The notes: generated by a model not told the origin, from the sequence alone. Positions 49,193 to 59,115 are shown, numbered from the stretch's first letter. The stretch is 64,000 bases of DNA from Pseudomonas sp. CCI4.2 (GCF_034350045.1 NZ_CP133781.1:1580001-1644000), one strand, 5' to 3'. Translations and numbers: made by a program.

Positions 49193-50427
49193 AACGTGTG
49201 TACCTGATCCTGTTTGCGGTGATCGTCGTCGCGGCGCTGATCGGAGTCGCCATTTCCGAGCACTCGGGCTACGTATTGATTGCCTATCAAAACTTCCGCT
49301 ACGAATCGAGCCTGTGGGCGACGTTGGGTTTACTGCTGGTTATTTGGCTGGCGGTGTTTGCCGTTCGGGTTCTATTAAGCCTGGTAACAACCTCCAGTGG
49401 CGTGGTCAATCCATGGTCACGGCGCAACCGTAGTCGTCGAGTGCAGCAGGCTATTGAGCAAGGTCAATTGGACCTTGCTGAAGGCCGCTGGGCCAACGCG
49501 CACCGTCATTTGCAACGAGCGGCTGAAGCTGAGCGTCAACCGCTGCTGTACTACCTTGGCGCAGCGCGTGCGGCGAATGAACTCGGTCGCTACGAAGACT
49601 GTGACAGCCTGCTTGAGCGTGCACTGGAACGACAGCCACACGCCGAACTGGCCATTGCGTTAAGTCACGCGCAGTTGCAATTGGACCGTGGAGACAACGT
49701 CGGCGCTCGGGCGACGCTGGAAGCCATGCATGAGCGTCACCCTCATAACCCGCAGGTCTTGCGCCAACTGCAGCGGCTGTATCAGCAGCAAAGCGACTGG
49801 GCAGCGCTGATTCGGCTGATGCCTGAGTTGCGCAAAGACAAGGTGCTGCCGGCGGCAGACCTGGTTGAGCTGGAACGCCGGGCCTGGGGCGAAAACCTGA
49901 CGCTCGCCGCGCATCGTGAGCAGGAAGGCGAAGCAGGACTCCAGTCGCTCAACAACGCCTGGAAGCAGCTTTCTTCCGCCCAACGGCAAGAGCCGCCCTT
50001 GGTGCTGGCTTATGCCGAGCAACTTCGCCAACTGGGCGCCGACGGCGAAGCAGAGGAAGTGTTGCGAGGGGCCGTCAAACGCGATTACAACAGCCACTTG
50101 GCGCGCTTCTACGGATTATTGCGCGGTAATGACCCTGCTCGGCAGTTACAAACTGCCGAAGGCTGGCTCAAGCAGCACCCTGCCGATCCGAGCCTGTTGT
50201 TGACACTCGGGCGTCTATGCCTGCAAAGCAGTTTGTGGGGTAAAGCACGGGATTATTTGGAAGACAGCTTACGCTTGCAGCGTAACCCTGAGGCGTGCGC
50301 TGAGTTGGCGAGACTCTTGGCGCAATTGGGCGAAACCGACCGCAGTAATGAATTGTTCCAGGAAGGTCTTGGGCTGCTTGATGAGCGTTTGCTGGCAAGG
50401 CCACTTCCCGTGTTGGCGAGGGCGTAA
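49189..50427 (+). CDS. hemY: HemY, TPR membrane protein
   Basis: A 412-residue protein with two N-terminal membrane helices (YLILFAVIVVAALIGVAI and LWATLGLLLVIWLAVFAVRV) and TPR-like repeats such as LYYLGAARAANELGRYEDC. HemY homologues accompany hemX; it is not protoporphyrinogen oxidase. Its ATG overlaps the hemX stop by 4 nt. Confidence 0.9.
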   Translation: MKRVYLILFAVIVVAALIGVAISEHSGYVLIAYQNFRYESSLWATLGLLLVIWLAVFAVRVLLSLVTTSSGVVNPWSRRNRSRRVQQAIEQGQLDLAEGRWANAHRHLQRAAEAERQPLLYYLGAARAANELGRYEDCDSLLERALERQPHAELAIALSHAQLQLDRGDNVGARATLEAMHERHPHNPQVLRQLQRLYQQQSDWAALIRLMPELRKDKVLPAADLVELERRAWGENLTLAAHREQEGEAGLQSLNNAWKQLSSAQRQEPPLVLAYAEQLRQLGADGEAEEVLRGAVKRDYNSHLARFYGLLRGNDPARQLQTAEGWLKQHPADPSLLLTLGRLCLQSSLWGKARDYLEDSLRLQRNPEACAELARLLAQLGETDRSNELFQEGLGLLDERLLARPLPVLARA

Positions 50428-50673
50428 CAGGTTCGCGGGTCTCATGAATGCGGCCCGCCACGTCCCGTGATGGCTAAGCTTATTACCCGATTTGTAGGAC
50501 TGTTCCTATCGGTGAGTAGCCGAAAAGAACGGTTTCCTTTTTTCGCAATAAAGTCCTACCCGTCGCGTCATTAGGGCCCTACGGCATTGCAGACGTATCG
50601 GCCCGTTGCTGCCTTGAAACGTTCAGATGCTTTCTCTACCGTAGGTGCCCTCGCATTCTGTAACGGATCTGCC

Positions 50674-51186
50674 ATGCAACTGGCCCGCTCGCGTCCCCTG
50701 TTTTTCCTGGCTTTCATCGCCTGTGCGTTTGTTATCTGTATGGCGCTGTATCTGGAGTATGAAGAGGGGCTAACACCCTGTGCTTTATGCATCCTGCAAC
50801 GCATCTTTGTGGTCGCTTTCGGCATCATGTCGTTGGTTGCTTACTTGCATGCGCCTGGTCAGCTCGTTTGGCGGATTTACTCTTCGATGCTGCTGCTGTT
50901 TGCTCTGGCGGGCGCCGTGACGGCGGGACGTCAGGTGTGGTTGCAAACGCTGCCCCCTCAAGACTTATTGTCATGCGTGCCTGGTTTCGAATATTTGTTT
51001 GAAACGATGGCTGTCAACGAAGCCATATCGCGCCTTTTCATGGGCGGCATCAATTGCGATGAGGTCAGCTGGACGCTGCTTGAGATGAGTGTTCCCGAAT
51101 GGAGTTTGCTGGCATTTGCCGGCTTGATTATGTTCGCGACCTATCAGTTGTTCCAGCGTGAGCCTGCCCGTCTGGACCCTGAATAA
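50674..51186 (+). CDS. dsbH: DsbB-family disulfide oxidoreductase (DsbH)
   Basis: A 170-residue four-helix membrane protein. The first Cys pair is in LTPCALCILQRI, the second formed by LLSCVPGFEYLF and GGINCDEVSWTLL. DsbB proteins reoxidise DsbA and pass electrons to quinone. The ATG at 50674 gives a proper first helix; the longer frame from 50587 does not. The preceding 245-nt gap holds only an imperfect TAGGACT/AGTCCTA inverted pair (50494-50563). Confidence 0.88.
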   Translation: MQLARSRPLFFLAFIACAFVICMALYLEYEEGLTPCALCILQRIFVVAFGIMSLVAYLHAPGQLVWRIYSSMLLLFALAGAVTAGRQVWLQTLPPQDLLSCVPGFEYLFETMAVNEAISRLFMGGINCDEVSWTLLEMSVPEWSLLAFAGLIMFATYQLFQREPARLDPE

Positions 51187-51401
51187 TCGGATCTTCACGC
51201 CCGCCCGGATTAAACACTTGTATGAACTTTCTCTCCTGCGTACCTTGATGGGGTTGGTGTGCGGGCATAATCTGGTCCGCACGCGTTATCGGAAATATGC
51301 CGTTTTTGTAGCTTCATCAGGCCCGTCTCTTACCCAGAGGCGTACTAGAAGTCTGGGGAGCGGTGCAGAGCCGCATGACCCTGAAGGGAAGAGAGAACAT
51401 C

Positions 51402-51875
51402 ATGCTGGAAAGTTGCAAAAATGCTCAGGAGCGCTGGGGTGGGGTTCATAAGCTGATTGATCGCTGGCTTGAAGACCGCCAAAAGCTTGTACGTGACTAC
51501 GACGCGCTCGGCGATACGCCGGTAGCTCTGGCCGCAGACCGCGAAGCCCTTCAAGACTTCTGCAGAGTGTTGGTCGATTACGTTTCGGCTGGGCATTTTG
51601 AAGTCTATGAACAATTGACCAGTGAAGCGAAAGCCTTCAATGATGAGCGCGGCCTGGACTTGGCCAAGCAAATCTACCCGCGAATCGACGTCATCACCGA
51701 GTTCGCGCTGGCCTTCAACGACCGCTGTGACAAAGGTGACTGCTCTGATGCTGATCTCGTTGCCGCAGAGTTCAAGAAGCTGGGCAACATGCTCCATGAA
51801 CGCTTCGAACTCGAAGATTGCTTGATCGAAGTGCTGCACAATTCCCACAAAACGCCTGACGCTGCCCAGGCCTGA
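51402..51875 (+). CDS. algQ: Anti-sigma-70 factor AlgQ (Rsd family)
   Basis: A 157-residue helical protein: [20 protein letters not shown], then [13 protein letters not shown] and the second half [20 protein letters not shown]. It belongs to Rsd/AlgQ, which bind sigma-70 region 4 and favour alternative sigma factors, and in Pseudomonas support alginate and siderophore expression. The ATG at 51402 has GGGAAGAGAG upstream. Confidence 0.93.
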   Translation: MLESCKNAQERWGGVHKLIDRWLEDRQKLVRDYDALGDTPVALAADREALQDFCRVLVDYVSAGHFEVYEQLTSEAKAFNDERGLDLAKQIYPRIDVITEFALAFNDRCDKGDCSDADLVAAEFKKLGNMLHERFELEDCLIEVLHNSHKTPDAAQA

Positions 51876-51938
51876 TACCTGCAATTTCCGGGCGCGCTTC
51901 CTGCGCCCCGGATGTTGAAGGTCCGCCCGACGGATGTG

Positions 51939-52616
51939 TTATCGGGCAACGTCCAGCAATTCAATCTCGAATACCAGCGGTGTGTACGGGTCGATAAGAT
52001 CACCCGCACCTTCGGCGCCATACGCTTGGGCGGACGGAATCACCAGTCGCCATTTCGCCCCCACCTGCATCCCCTGTAGAGCACTGGTCCAGCCAGCGAT
52101 CACGCTGTCCAGGCGAAACCATTGTGGCTGAGTGTTTTGATCGAAGATGGTCCCATCAGGCAGTCGGCCCACGTAACGTACTTGCACACGATCCGATGCG
52201 GTGGGTTTCACCCCGGTGCCTGCCTTAAGCTCAGTCATCAACACGCCGTCTGCGAGTACCTGAACACCCGGTTTGGCTTTTTCGAGCGCCAGGAAACGCT
52301 GTTCAGTGCTCATAGCTGCTTCGCTTTGTGGCTCCGGCGCAGGCGCCTCTTCGGACTGCGTTACTGCGGCGTCGTGATCCCGGAGAATCTGTTCGATGCG
52401 TTCGTCTTTGAGCGCCAGCGGTTTGCCCTGATAGGCTTGCTGCAGGCCATCGATCAACGCCTGAATCTGCAGGTCAGGCACTTCCTGGCGAAGTCGCTGG
52501 CCGAGGCTCGCTCCGAGGCTATACGCGAGATCATGATCGCTCGCGGGAGCGGCAGTTTCGGCAGCTTGAGCGAGCGGTAGCAGAAGAAACAGAGACATTA
52601 ATAGGTAGCGCGACAT
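51939..52616 (-). CDS. FKBP-type peptidyl-prolyl isomerase
   Basis: A 225-residue periplasmic protein. The signal peptide MSRYLLMSLFLLLPLAQA is followed by an FkpA-type dimerisation region (LAYSLGASLGQRLRQEVPDL) and a C-terminal FKBP domain with VRYVGRLPDGTIFD, GWTSALQGMQVGAKWRLVIP and YGAEGAGDLI. It catalyses proline isomerisation and chaperones envelope proteins. Confidence 0.92.
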   Translation of the reverse strand: MSRYLLMSLFLLLPLAQAAETAAPASDHDLAYSLGASLGQRLRQEVPDLQIQALIDGLQQAYQGKPLALKDERIEQILRDHDAAVTQSEEAPAPEPQSEAAMSTEQRFLALEKAKPGVQVLADGVLMTELKAGTGVKPTASDRVQVRYVGRLPDGTIFDQNTQPQWFRLDSVIAGWTSALQGMQVGAKWRLVIPSAQAYGAEGAGDLIDPYTPLVFEIELLDVAR

Positions 52617-52831
52617 GGTCCACTCCAGCCTGGGGAGCGGCGATTATGCCAGCGCAGACGCCGTGACGCTGCCTCGCGTGAAAGGGAATTTCACGGAACT
52701 GTCATGGGTACTGCTCTCAATCAGTTCGGCGCTGTGCAAACGATGGCATGTTGTTGCTGTCAACATCACCTAGCGGCGTGTCATGCAGAGGTCTAGTATG
52801 AGCCCCAATCAAGCCAGCCAGGAGGTTAGTC

Positions 52832-53719
52832 ATGTCGGCGAAAAAGAAGTCAGTAGAAGCCAAATTAGTACATACGCCGTTGCATTTGCTTCAACAGCTT
52901 TCGAACAGTCTGCTCGAACATTTGGAAAACGCCTGCTCCCAAGCAATGACCGAAGCTGAAAAAATGCTCGCGAAATTGGAAAAGCAGCGCGGCAAAGCCC
53001 AGGAAAAACTGCACAACGCCCGTATCAAGTTGCAAGATGCCGCCACTGCCGGAAAAGCCAAGGCACAAGCTAAAGCCAAGCAGGGCGTGTCCGAACTCGA
53101 AGAGCTGCTCGACGCGCTCAAGTCCCGTCAGACCGAAACCCGCACCTACATTCTGCAACTCAAGCGTGATGCTCAAGAAAGCCTGAAACTGGCCCAGGGC
53201 ATCGGTCGTGTAAAAGACGCAGCGGGCAAGACATTGAGCCTGCGCGCAGCTAAGCCAGTGGCGGTTAAAGCCCCTGCTCCGGTTGTTGCCGCCAAGCCTG
53301 CTAAAGCGGCTGCCGCCAAAGTACCTGCTGCCAAGCCGGTGGCGAAAGCCGCTGTCGCCAAGCCTGCTGCGAAAGCCGCTTCGAAAGCGCCAGTTGCAGC
53401 AAGCGGTGCTAAGTCTGCGGTGACCAAAGCGCCGGCTAAAGCAGCTGTCGCCAAACCCGCTGCAAAACCTGCGGTTAAGCCGGCAGCAAAAGCGCCTGCT
53501 AAAGCACCGGTTAAAGTGGCTGCCGCCAAAGCCCCGGCCAAGTCCGCCGCAAAACCAGCCGCTAAACCTGCGCCAGTGAAAGCCGCCGCGAAATCGGCCG
53601 CCAAGCCAGCGGTTAAGCCGGCAACCCCGCCAGCCTCCACCGCCTCGACTGCAGCCGCTCCTGCGGCGTCAACTCCAGCGGTAACGGCAACGCCTGCTAC
53701 CCCAACCAGCGCTTCTTAA
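52832..53719 (+). CDS. algP: Histone H1-like regulator AlgP
   Basis: A 295-residue protein. Residues 1-130 are helical (LHLLQQLSNSLLEHLENACS; SELEELLDALKSRQTETRTY); the rest is Lys/Ala/Pro repeats of the KPAAKPA type, ending in a Thr/Ser/Pro/Ala tail. AlgP binds DNA and affects algD activation. AGGAGG lies 7 nt before the ATG. The repeat number is prone to slippage between strains. It converges with the next gene and the two overlap by 4 nt. Confidence 0.93.
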   Translation: MSAKKKSVEAKLVHTPLHLLQQLSNSLLEHLENACSQAMTEAEKMLAKLEKQRGKAQEKLHNARIKLQDAATAGKAKAQAKAKQGVSELEELLDALKSRQTETRTYILQLKRDAQESLKLAQGIGRVKDAAGKTLSLRAAKPVAVKAPAPVVAAKPAKAAAAKVPAAKPVAKAAVAKPAAKAASKAPVAASGAKSAVTKAPAKAAVAKPAAKPAVKPAAKAPAKAPVKVAAAKAPAKSAAKPAAKPAPVKAAAKSAAKPAVKPATPPASTASTAAAPAASTPAVTATPATPTSAS

Positions 53720-54186
53720 CGCTGGTCCACCGCGACGCGCAGCACCCGCAGCGCGTCGCGGTTTTCTCTGGCTGCGTCGGCGGCAAGCCCCTCCAGCCAA
53801 GCGACTAGATCCTCAGCAACACCCACTGGCCAACCCTGAGTCAGTATTTCCAGTCGCGCCAACAACGTGCGCTCGGCGTCCAGTTCCAGACCCTTTACCT
53901 GCTGCCGCAGGGCTCCCCATTCAGCATCATCGGCCGCCGCCATTCGCCATTGCGTGCGCAATGCCCTGAGCGGTTGCACCACCGCGTCGTGCCAAGGCGT
54001 GGCCAATTGTCTGATTTCGCTCAAACGCTCAACCGAGCAAATCACTCCGCGTTGCCCTAACCATGCGCCACATATCAGCGTGCAAACATTGGCCCCGCTG
54101 GCTTGCAGGCGCAAACAGGCCTGTTCAACGCCCGGTTGGGTATAGAGATTGAAGGTGAAACTCCACAGATCAGAAGGCATAGTCAT
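53716..54186 (-). CDS. TIGR02444 family protein
   Basis: A 156-residue protein: LWSFTFNLYTQPGVEQACLR, CTLICGAWLGQRGV, then helices with RALRTQWRM. It matches TIGR02444, a Pseudomonas/gammaproteobacterial family of unknown function. ATG 54186 and 54180 are both possible. It is divergent from the ABC-F gene. Confidence 0.82.
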   Translation of the reverse strand: MTMPSDLWSFTFNLYTQPGVEQACLRLQASGANVCTLICGAWLGQRGVICSVERLSEIRQLATPWHDAVVQPLRALRTQWRMAAADDAEWGALRQQVKGLELDAERTLLARLEILTQGWPVGVAEDLVAWLEGLAADAARENRDALRVLRVAVDQR

Positions 54187-54226
54187 CTACTTGTTTCGGA
54201 CGAAGCTGGTAGACTCCGCCGCCATT

Positions 54227-56140
54227 ATGATTCGACTTCAAAACCTAACTTTACAGCGTGGCCCGCAACGTCTGCTAGAAGACGCCGAGTTAACGCTGCA
54301 CGCCGGCCATAAAGCCGGTTTGATCGGTGCCAATGGCGCCGGAAAATCCAGCCTGTTCGCTTTGATGCGGGGTGAATTGACCCCCGACTCTGGTGATTGC
54401 CTGCTGCCCGCCGATTGGCGCATCGCACACATGCGCCAGGAGATCGAGACCCTCGAACGCCTGGCGGTGGATTATGTGCTCGACGGGGACTTGCGTCTGC
54501 GTCAGGCACAAAGCGATTTGGCCGCCGCCGAGTTGGCTCAGGACGGCTCCGCTCAAGCACGGTTTCACGCCGAGCTGGACGCTGCCGATGGCTACACGGC
54601 TGACGCCCGCGCCCGCAAGTTGCTCGCCGGCCTGGGCTTCACCAACGAACAGATGGATCGACAGGTCGGAGACTTTTCCGGCGGCTGGCGGATGCGTCTG
54701 AACCTGGCCCAGGCACTGATGTGCCCATCGGACCTGTTGCTGCTCGATGAGCCCACCAACCACTTGGACCTCGATGCCATTCTTTGGCTTGAGGACTGGC
54801 TCAAGAGCTACACCGGCACCTTGCTGTTGATCTCCCACGACCGGGATTTCCTCGACGCAGTGGTTGATCACATCGCCCACGTCGAACAGAAAAAAATCAT
54901 TCTCTATCGTGGCGGCTATAGCGCTTTCGAGCGCGCCCGAGCTGAACGTCTGGCCCAGCAGCAGCAGGCGTACGACAAGCAGCAAGTGGCACGCGCTCAC
55001 ATGGAGAAATTCATTGCGCGCTTCAGGGCCCAGGCGACCAAAGCTCGTCAGGCTCAAAGCCGGATGAAAGCCCTTGAACGCATGGAGGAGCTGTCGGCGG
55101 CCCACGTCGACTCGCCGTTTGACTTCACCTTCCGTGAGTCCGACAAAATCTCCAGTCCGCTGCTGGATATGTCCGATGCCCGTTTGGGTTATGGCGAAAG
55201 AGCCGTACTGGAAAAGGTCAAATTACAGCTGACACCGGGCGCCCGGATCGGTTTGCTGGGCCCCAACGGTGCGGGTAAATCGACCCTGATCAAAAACCTC
55301 GCCGGTGAGCTTGAGCCGTTAAGTGGTCGATTGGTTCGTGGCGAAAACCTGATCGTGGGCTATTTTGCCCAGCATCAGTTGGACTCCCTCGATTCCAAAG
55401 CTAGCCCATTGCTGCACTTGCAACGTATCGCGCCCACCGAGCGTGAACAGACCTTGCGTGACTTCCTCGGGGGTTTCGACTTCCGGGGGCCGCGCCTGGA
55501 CGAGCCGGTATTGAATTTTTCCGGTGGCGAAAAAGCACGATTGGCCTTGGCGTTGATCGCCTGGGGCAAGCCGAACCTGCTGCTGCTCGACGAACCAACC
55601 AATCACTTGGACCTGGAAATGCGCCTGGCACTGACCATGGCCCTTCAAGAGTTCAGTGGCGCGGTGTTGGTGGTTTCTCACGACCGACACCTGCTCAAGA
55701 GCACCACCGACGACTTCTTGCTGGTGGCTGATGGTCTGGTGCAGACCTTCGACGGCGACCTTGAAGATTACGCTCGCTGGCTGGTGGACTATCGTCTGCG
55801 CAATGCACCGGTTAACAACACGCCGGTCAACCCTGATAAGACCGACAAAAAAGCCCAACGCCAACAAGCGGCGGCCTTGCGTCAACAGCTGGCGCCGCAC
55901 AAGCGCGAGGCCGACAAGCTCGAACGCGACCTCGGTACGCTGCATGAAAAGTTGTCCACGGTCGAAGCGGGACTGGCCGATAGCACAAACTACGACGCGG
56001 CGAACAAAGATAAGCTGCGCGACTTGTTGGCGGATCAGGCAAAGCTGAAAATTCGCGAAGCAGAATTGGAAGAAACCTGGATGGAAGCGCTGGAACTGCT
56101 GGAAAGCATGCAAGCGGAGCTGGAAGCGCTATCCTCTTAG
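54227..56140 (+). CDS. ABC-F family ATPase (YheS-like)
   Basis: A 637-residue soluble protein with two ABC domains: Walker A GANGAGKSS and GPNGAGKST, signatures DFSGGWRMRLN and NFSGGEKARL, Walker B LLLLDEPTNHLDL in both. A linker of about 80 residues joins them, and a C-terminal coiled coil (KREADKLERDLGTLHEKL) follows. ABC-F proteins act on the ribosome; the YheS branch has a translation-rescue role. The ATG at 54227 fits the domain start; the frame from 54149 is an extension. Confidence 0.92.
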   Translation: MIRLQNLTLQRGPQRLLEDAELTLHAGHKAGLIGANGAGKSSLFALMRGELTPDSGDCLLPADWRIAHMRQEIETLERLAVDYVLDGDLRLRQAQSDLAAAELAQDGSAQARFHAELDAADGYTADARARKLLAGLGFTNEQMDRQVGDFSGGWRMRLNLAQALMCPSDLLLLDEPTNHLDLDAILWLEDWLKSYTGTLLLISHDRDFLDAVVDHIAHVEQKKIILYRGGYSAFERARAERLAQQQQAYDKQQVARAHMEKFIARFRAQATKARQAQSRMKALERMEELSAAHVDSPFDFTFRESDKISSPLLDMSDARLGYGERAVLEKVKLQLTPGARIGLLGPNGAGKSTLIKNLAGELEPLSGRLVRGENLIVGYFAQHQLDSLDSKASPLLHLQRIAPTEREQTLRDFLGGFDFRGPRLDEPVLNFSGGEKARLALALIAWGKPNLLLLDEPTNHLDLEMRLALTMALQEFSGAVLVVSHDRHLLKSTTDDFLLVADGLVQTFDGDLEDYARWLVDYRLRNAPVNNTPVNPDKTDKKAQRQQAAALRQQLAPHKREADKLERDLGTLHEKLSTVEAGLADSTNYDAANKDKLRDLLADQAKLKIREAELEETWMEALELLESMQAELEALSS

Positions 56141-56167
56141 CCGCGTTCAAAATTCCCGAGGTGAGTG

Positions 56168-56800
56168 ATGTTGCTTGAAACGTGGCTGGCGTTCTTCGCC
56201 GCTTGTTGGGTCATCAGCTTGTCTCCAGGTGCGGGCGCCATTGCGTCAATGTCTTGTGGTTTGCGTTACGGCTTTTGGCGCGGTTACTGGAACGCCCTCG
56301 GTCTGCAAGTCGCCTTGGTGCTGCAAATCGCGATTGTCGCCGCAGGGCTGGGCGCTGTTCTTGCCACGTCGGCGTTGGCGTTCAGTTTGATCAAATGGTT
56401 TGGCGTCTTTTACCTGGTGTACCTCGCCGTCAAACAATGGCGTGCGCTGGCGATGGACTTGGCTGCCGATGATGCAGTTCGCCCAATCGGTCGACCACTC
56501 AGTTTGGTGATGCGCGGATTTCTGGTGAACATCAGCAACCCGAAAGCGCTGGTATTCATGCTGGCTATCCTGCCGCAGTTCATCGACCCACTTCGGCCTT
56601 TGCTCGCGCAATACCTGATCATCGCCGTGACCATGGTCGCGGTGGATTTGACCGTCATGGCGGGGTATACCGGCTTGGCTTCGCGGGTATTAAGGTTGTT
56701 GCGCACGCCTAAACAACAACGCCGGATGAACCGCACCTTCGCCGGATTGTTCGTGGGCGCTGCGGCATTTTTGGCAACGATCCATCGCGCAACGGTTTGA
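56168..56800 (+). CDS. LysE-family amino acid exporter
   Basis: A 210-residue membrane protein with six helices. The start LLETWLAFFAACWVISLSPG AG and the NISNPKALVFMLAILPQF motif are family signatures. LysE/RhtB proteins export amino acids such as lysine, threonine or homoserine; the substrate is unknown here. The ATG at 56168 follows GAGGTGAG. Confidence 0.87.
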   Translation: MLLETWLAFFAACWVISLSPGAGAIASMSCGLRYGFWRGYWNALGLQVALVLQIAIVAAGLGAVLATSALAFSLIKWFGVFYLVYLAVKQWRALAMDLAADDAVRPIGRPLSLVMRGFLVNISNPKALVFMLAILPQFIDPLRPLLAQYLIIAVTMVAVDLTVMAGYTGLASRVLRLLRTPKQQRRMNRTFAGLFVGAAAFLATIHRATV

Positions 56801-57348
56801 CCCGCTGACATGTGCGGGCGTCTGTAGCCGCCCGCGTGTTGGCGAAGGCCCTTCGGACCTATCGCAGCCGTCGGCAGCGCCTACGAATGTGCGAACAGCG
56901 ACATCCGTGGGACCGAATTTATTCGGGAAGGCACCGGTTCAAACAGCGCAGCCTCCCGCTGAATATCGCAATCCCTGTAGGAGGGTCCGCCACGTCTTCG
57001 ACGCTGCGCTGTCGCGCAGCAAACTGGTTGGCACTTTGTGTGGTTTGAGGTTGCAGCGTGTCAGGACAGAAGCCTTTCCGAATAAATTCGGTCCCACGGT
57101 TTTTGGCGCTGCACAGATTTCTGTAGGAGCTGCCGAAGGCTGCGATAGGTCCGAAGGACCTTCGCCAACAAGTTGGCTCTAGAGATAGTCGCCCGCTTAT
57201 AGACCGCCTGTGAATTGAATATCAAATTGCGCAAAGAGGCCCCGTGAAACCATGCGGCCGAACGCAGGTGTTGCGCAGGGGAGTGACGAGGTAAGGATGC
57301 CGAGTAAGCCGTGCGCGGCCAGGGACGGCCGCTCACGGCGCCCAGAAA
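56801..57348. other. 548-nt gap: composite repeat and hairpin, no gene
   Basis: The gap holds the composite repeat (listed next) and, at 57308-57340, an imperfect GC-rich hairpin (GCCGTG-CGCGGCC with GGCCGC-TCACGGC) just past the minus-strand gene stop at 57349, possibly a weak terminator. No reading frame looks coding. Confidence 0.7.
56821..57184. repeat. Composite intergenic repeat, copy B, with inverted half copy
   Basis: 56976-57184 is nearly the full reverse complement of 23211-23420. 56821-56940 is a partial second unit in the opposite orientation (gtgttggcgaaggcccttcg; gtgggaccgaatttattcgg). Together they form a large inverted arrangement. Confidence 0.85.
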
Positions 57349-58089
57349 TCAGCGCAATATCGTCGGCGCTTCATCCCGGGGCAAGTTGTTGCGTGGCGAC
57401 GGCGTTTCGCTGCTGCCATTGAAGCCCATCAGTTGTTCTTTCAATTGCCGAGCAACGTCTAGGCCGATGGATTTCGATACGTCCCGGACCACATGCCCGC
57501 GATTAAGCGTGACGTGCTGGTCATAACCATTGACCAGTTTGGTGTCTTGACCTTCGCCCATGGCGGTGAAGGCCGAGGTGATCTCGAAGGTACGGGTGTT
57601 GATCAGGCTGAAGCTGCCCACCAATGTCAGCCCCAAGACCGCCGTATGGCTGTCGGTATTGGCCAGCGCGGAGATGTCCTGGCGGAAATCGATGTCGGAC
57701 ACCGTGCCAAATAGCACGAAATCTGCGCCTTTGAAGTTGCCGTTTTTGATCCGTTTGATCACGTCATAAACGTCTTCTTGGGACTTGGCGGTGTAGGGCG
57801 TGCCCTGAACCAGTTGGAACATCCCTGACTTCAAAATCTCGCCCTTGATGTCGCCGCTGAATTTCCGTAGCTCGCCCTGTTCGATGTAGCTGGTGCTGCT
57901 TTCGTACTCGTTGTAACTCGCCGAACCGCTGGCTTGATAGGCGTTGGCCTGGACATTGGTTTGCGCGGAAACGGTATGAATGTACTGCTCCACTCGCTGC
58001 TCGAACGCCAAATCAGTGACAGCGATTTTTGGGGCTGCCTGCACGCCAACGGCGCAGATCAAGCCGAGAATGCCAATCCATGCACGCAT
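57349..58089 (-). CDS. CsgG-like envelope protein
   Basis: A 246-residue exported protein. The signal peptide MRAWIGILGLICAVGVQA is followed by KIAVTDLAFEQRVEQYI and a central ADFVLFGTVSDIDFRQDI, a layout seen in CsgG/LpoB-related periplasmic domains. It has no lipobox. It ends a four-gene unit with an LpoB-like lipoprotein, YcfL and a COG3014 lipoprotein. A role in cell-wall or envelope assembly is inferred from neighbours. Confidence 0.65.
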   Translation of the reverse strand: MRAWIGILGLICAVGVQAAPKIAVTDLAFEQRVEQYIHTVSAQTNVQANAYQASGSASYNEYESSTSYIEQGELRKFSGDIKGEILKSGMFQLVQGTPYTAKSQEDVYDVIKRIKNGNFKGADFVLFGTVSDIDFRQDISALANTDSHTAVLGLTLVGSFSLINTRTFEITSAFTAMGEGQDTKLVNGYDQHVTLNRGHVVRDVSKSIGLDVARQLKEQLMGFNGSSETPSPRNNLPRDEAPTILR

Positions 58090-58092
58090 TGT

Positions 58093-58683
58093 TTAACGCT
58101 CCGTGGTTTTGCGGATTTCTTTTTCGTCCATCCATTCGGCCAAACCGCTGTCAACGTCGACCAATTGCAGGCTGAACTTATAAAACACGTCTTTGACGTC
58201 GCTGCTGCGTTTGACGATCGAGCTGATCGAGCCTTCCAAGCGGTATTTGGCGGCGACCATGTTCCCAGTCTTGTTGACCGTCGATGGCTTATACAAACCG
58301 CTCTGGTTTTGCAGCTTGAGCTGATCGACCTGGCTTTGCATGTCGGTGTTGTCGCTGGCGAAGCGGGCGGTACCGGTTTTCATCAGCTGGGTCTTGATCG
58401 ATGTCGTGATCTCGCGGGTATCGATGTACTCGCTGGTTTTGTTCTTCACGTCGTACACCTGCACCACTGGGCGACCTTGCAGAACGCCGGACTGTGCCAA
58501 GGAACGGGTCATGCTTTCAGCGATGGTTTGCAGGTCGGTGGAGCCGAACTCGTTGGTCACCAACTCGACAGCCTTGGTGTCGCCGTAGCTGATGTTTTTC
58601 CCGCCGAGAACCGGAGAGTTAGAGGCGCAGCCGCCGATCAGCAACGCAGCAAGGGCAACCAGTGAAAAGCGTGCAAGAAGCAT
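58093..58683 (-). CDS. LpoB-like penicillin-binding protein activator
   Basis: A 196-residue lipoprotein. The lipobox Cys is in LLIGGCASNSP. The domain has STDLQTIAESMTRSLAQSG, RPVVQVYDVKNKTSEYID and YRLEGSISSIVKRSSDVKDV, as in LpoB/YcfM, which stimulates PBP1B from the outer membrane. Pseudomonas PBP1B activation is usually credited to LpoP, so function here is uncertain. The ATG at 58683 gives a proper lipoprotein signal. Confidence 0.82.
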   Translation of the reverse strand: MLLARFSLVALAALLIGGCASNSPVLGGKNISYGDTKAVELVTNEFGSTDLQTIAESMTRSLAQSGVLQGRPVVQVYDVKNKTSEYIDTREITTSIKTQLMKTGTARFASDNTDMQSQVDQLKLQNQSGLYKPSTVNKTGNMVAAKYRLEGSISSIVKRSSDVKDVFYKFSLQLVDVDSGLAEWMDEKEIRKTTER

Positions 58684-58727
58684 CGTAGGACTCTCTGGGG
58701 TGGATCGAGCTAATAGGGGTTCTTTGT

Positions 58728-59102
58728 TCAAGGCGTTTTCACTTCGATCCGGAAATCAGTGGCCCTGGGCACGGGGGCGATGCTGGTCAGGAAGCTGGTT
58801 TGCGAACCGTACAAGGTCAGGCTTTTCCAGGTTTCTTCATCGGCCACAGGGAAACCGTCGTTGCCCAGCCAGGCGAAGCGGTAATACAGCGTTGTGTTGC
58901 TGGAGCTGGTGTTGCTCAGCGCTGCTTTAACGGTAAGAAAACCGTTCTCGCGGGCGACGCGCATAGCGCCGACGTCGATGTCTTTCAGTTTGCCCATGGC
59001 CATTACTTTACTGGCGGCACTCCCCGGCGCTGGCGCAGGTGGCGGCGTGGCGCAACCGATCAGCAAAGCAGCAGCCATCAGGCCAAAAATCTTGATGCGC
59101 AT
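58728..59102 (-). CDS. YcfL-family lipoprotein
   Basis: A 124-residue lipoprotein: signal MRIKIFGLMAAALLIGCATP with lipobox Cys17, a Pro/Ala linker, then a beta-rich domain (LTVKAALSNTSSSNTTLYYR FAWLGNDG). YcfL is encoded beside lpoB in enteric bacteria; function is unknown. Confidence 0.8.
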   Translation of the reverse strand: MRIKIFGLMAAALLIGCATPPPAPAPGSAASKVMAMGKLKDIDVGAMRVARENGFLTVKAALSNTSSSNTTLYYRFAWLGNDGFPVADEETWKSLTLYGSQTSFLTSIAPVPRATDFRIEVKTP

Positions 59103-59115
59103 ACAGGCGCTCCTT

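Noticed and set aside
54290..55105. 271-codon frame opposite the ABC-F gene
   Set aside because: Antisense shadow of two well-conserved ABC domains.
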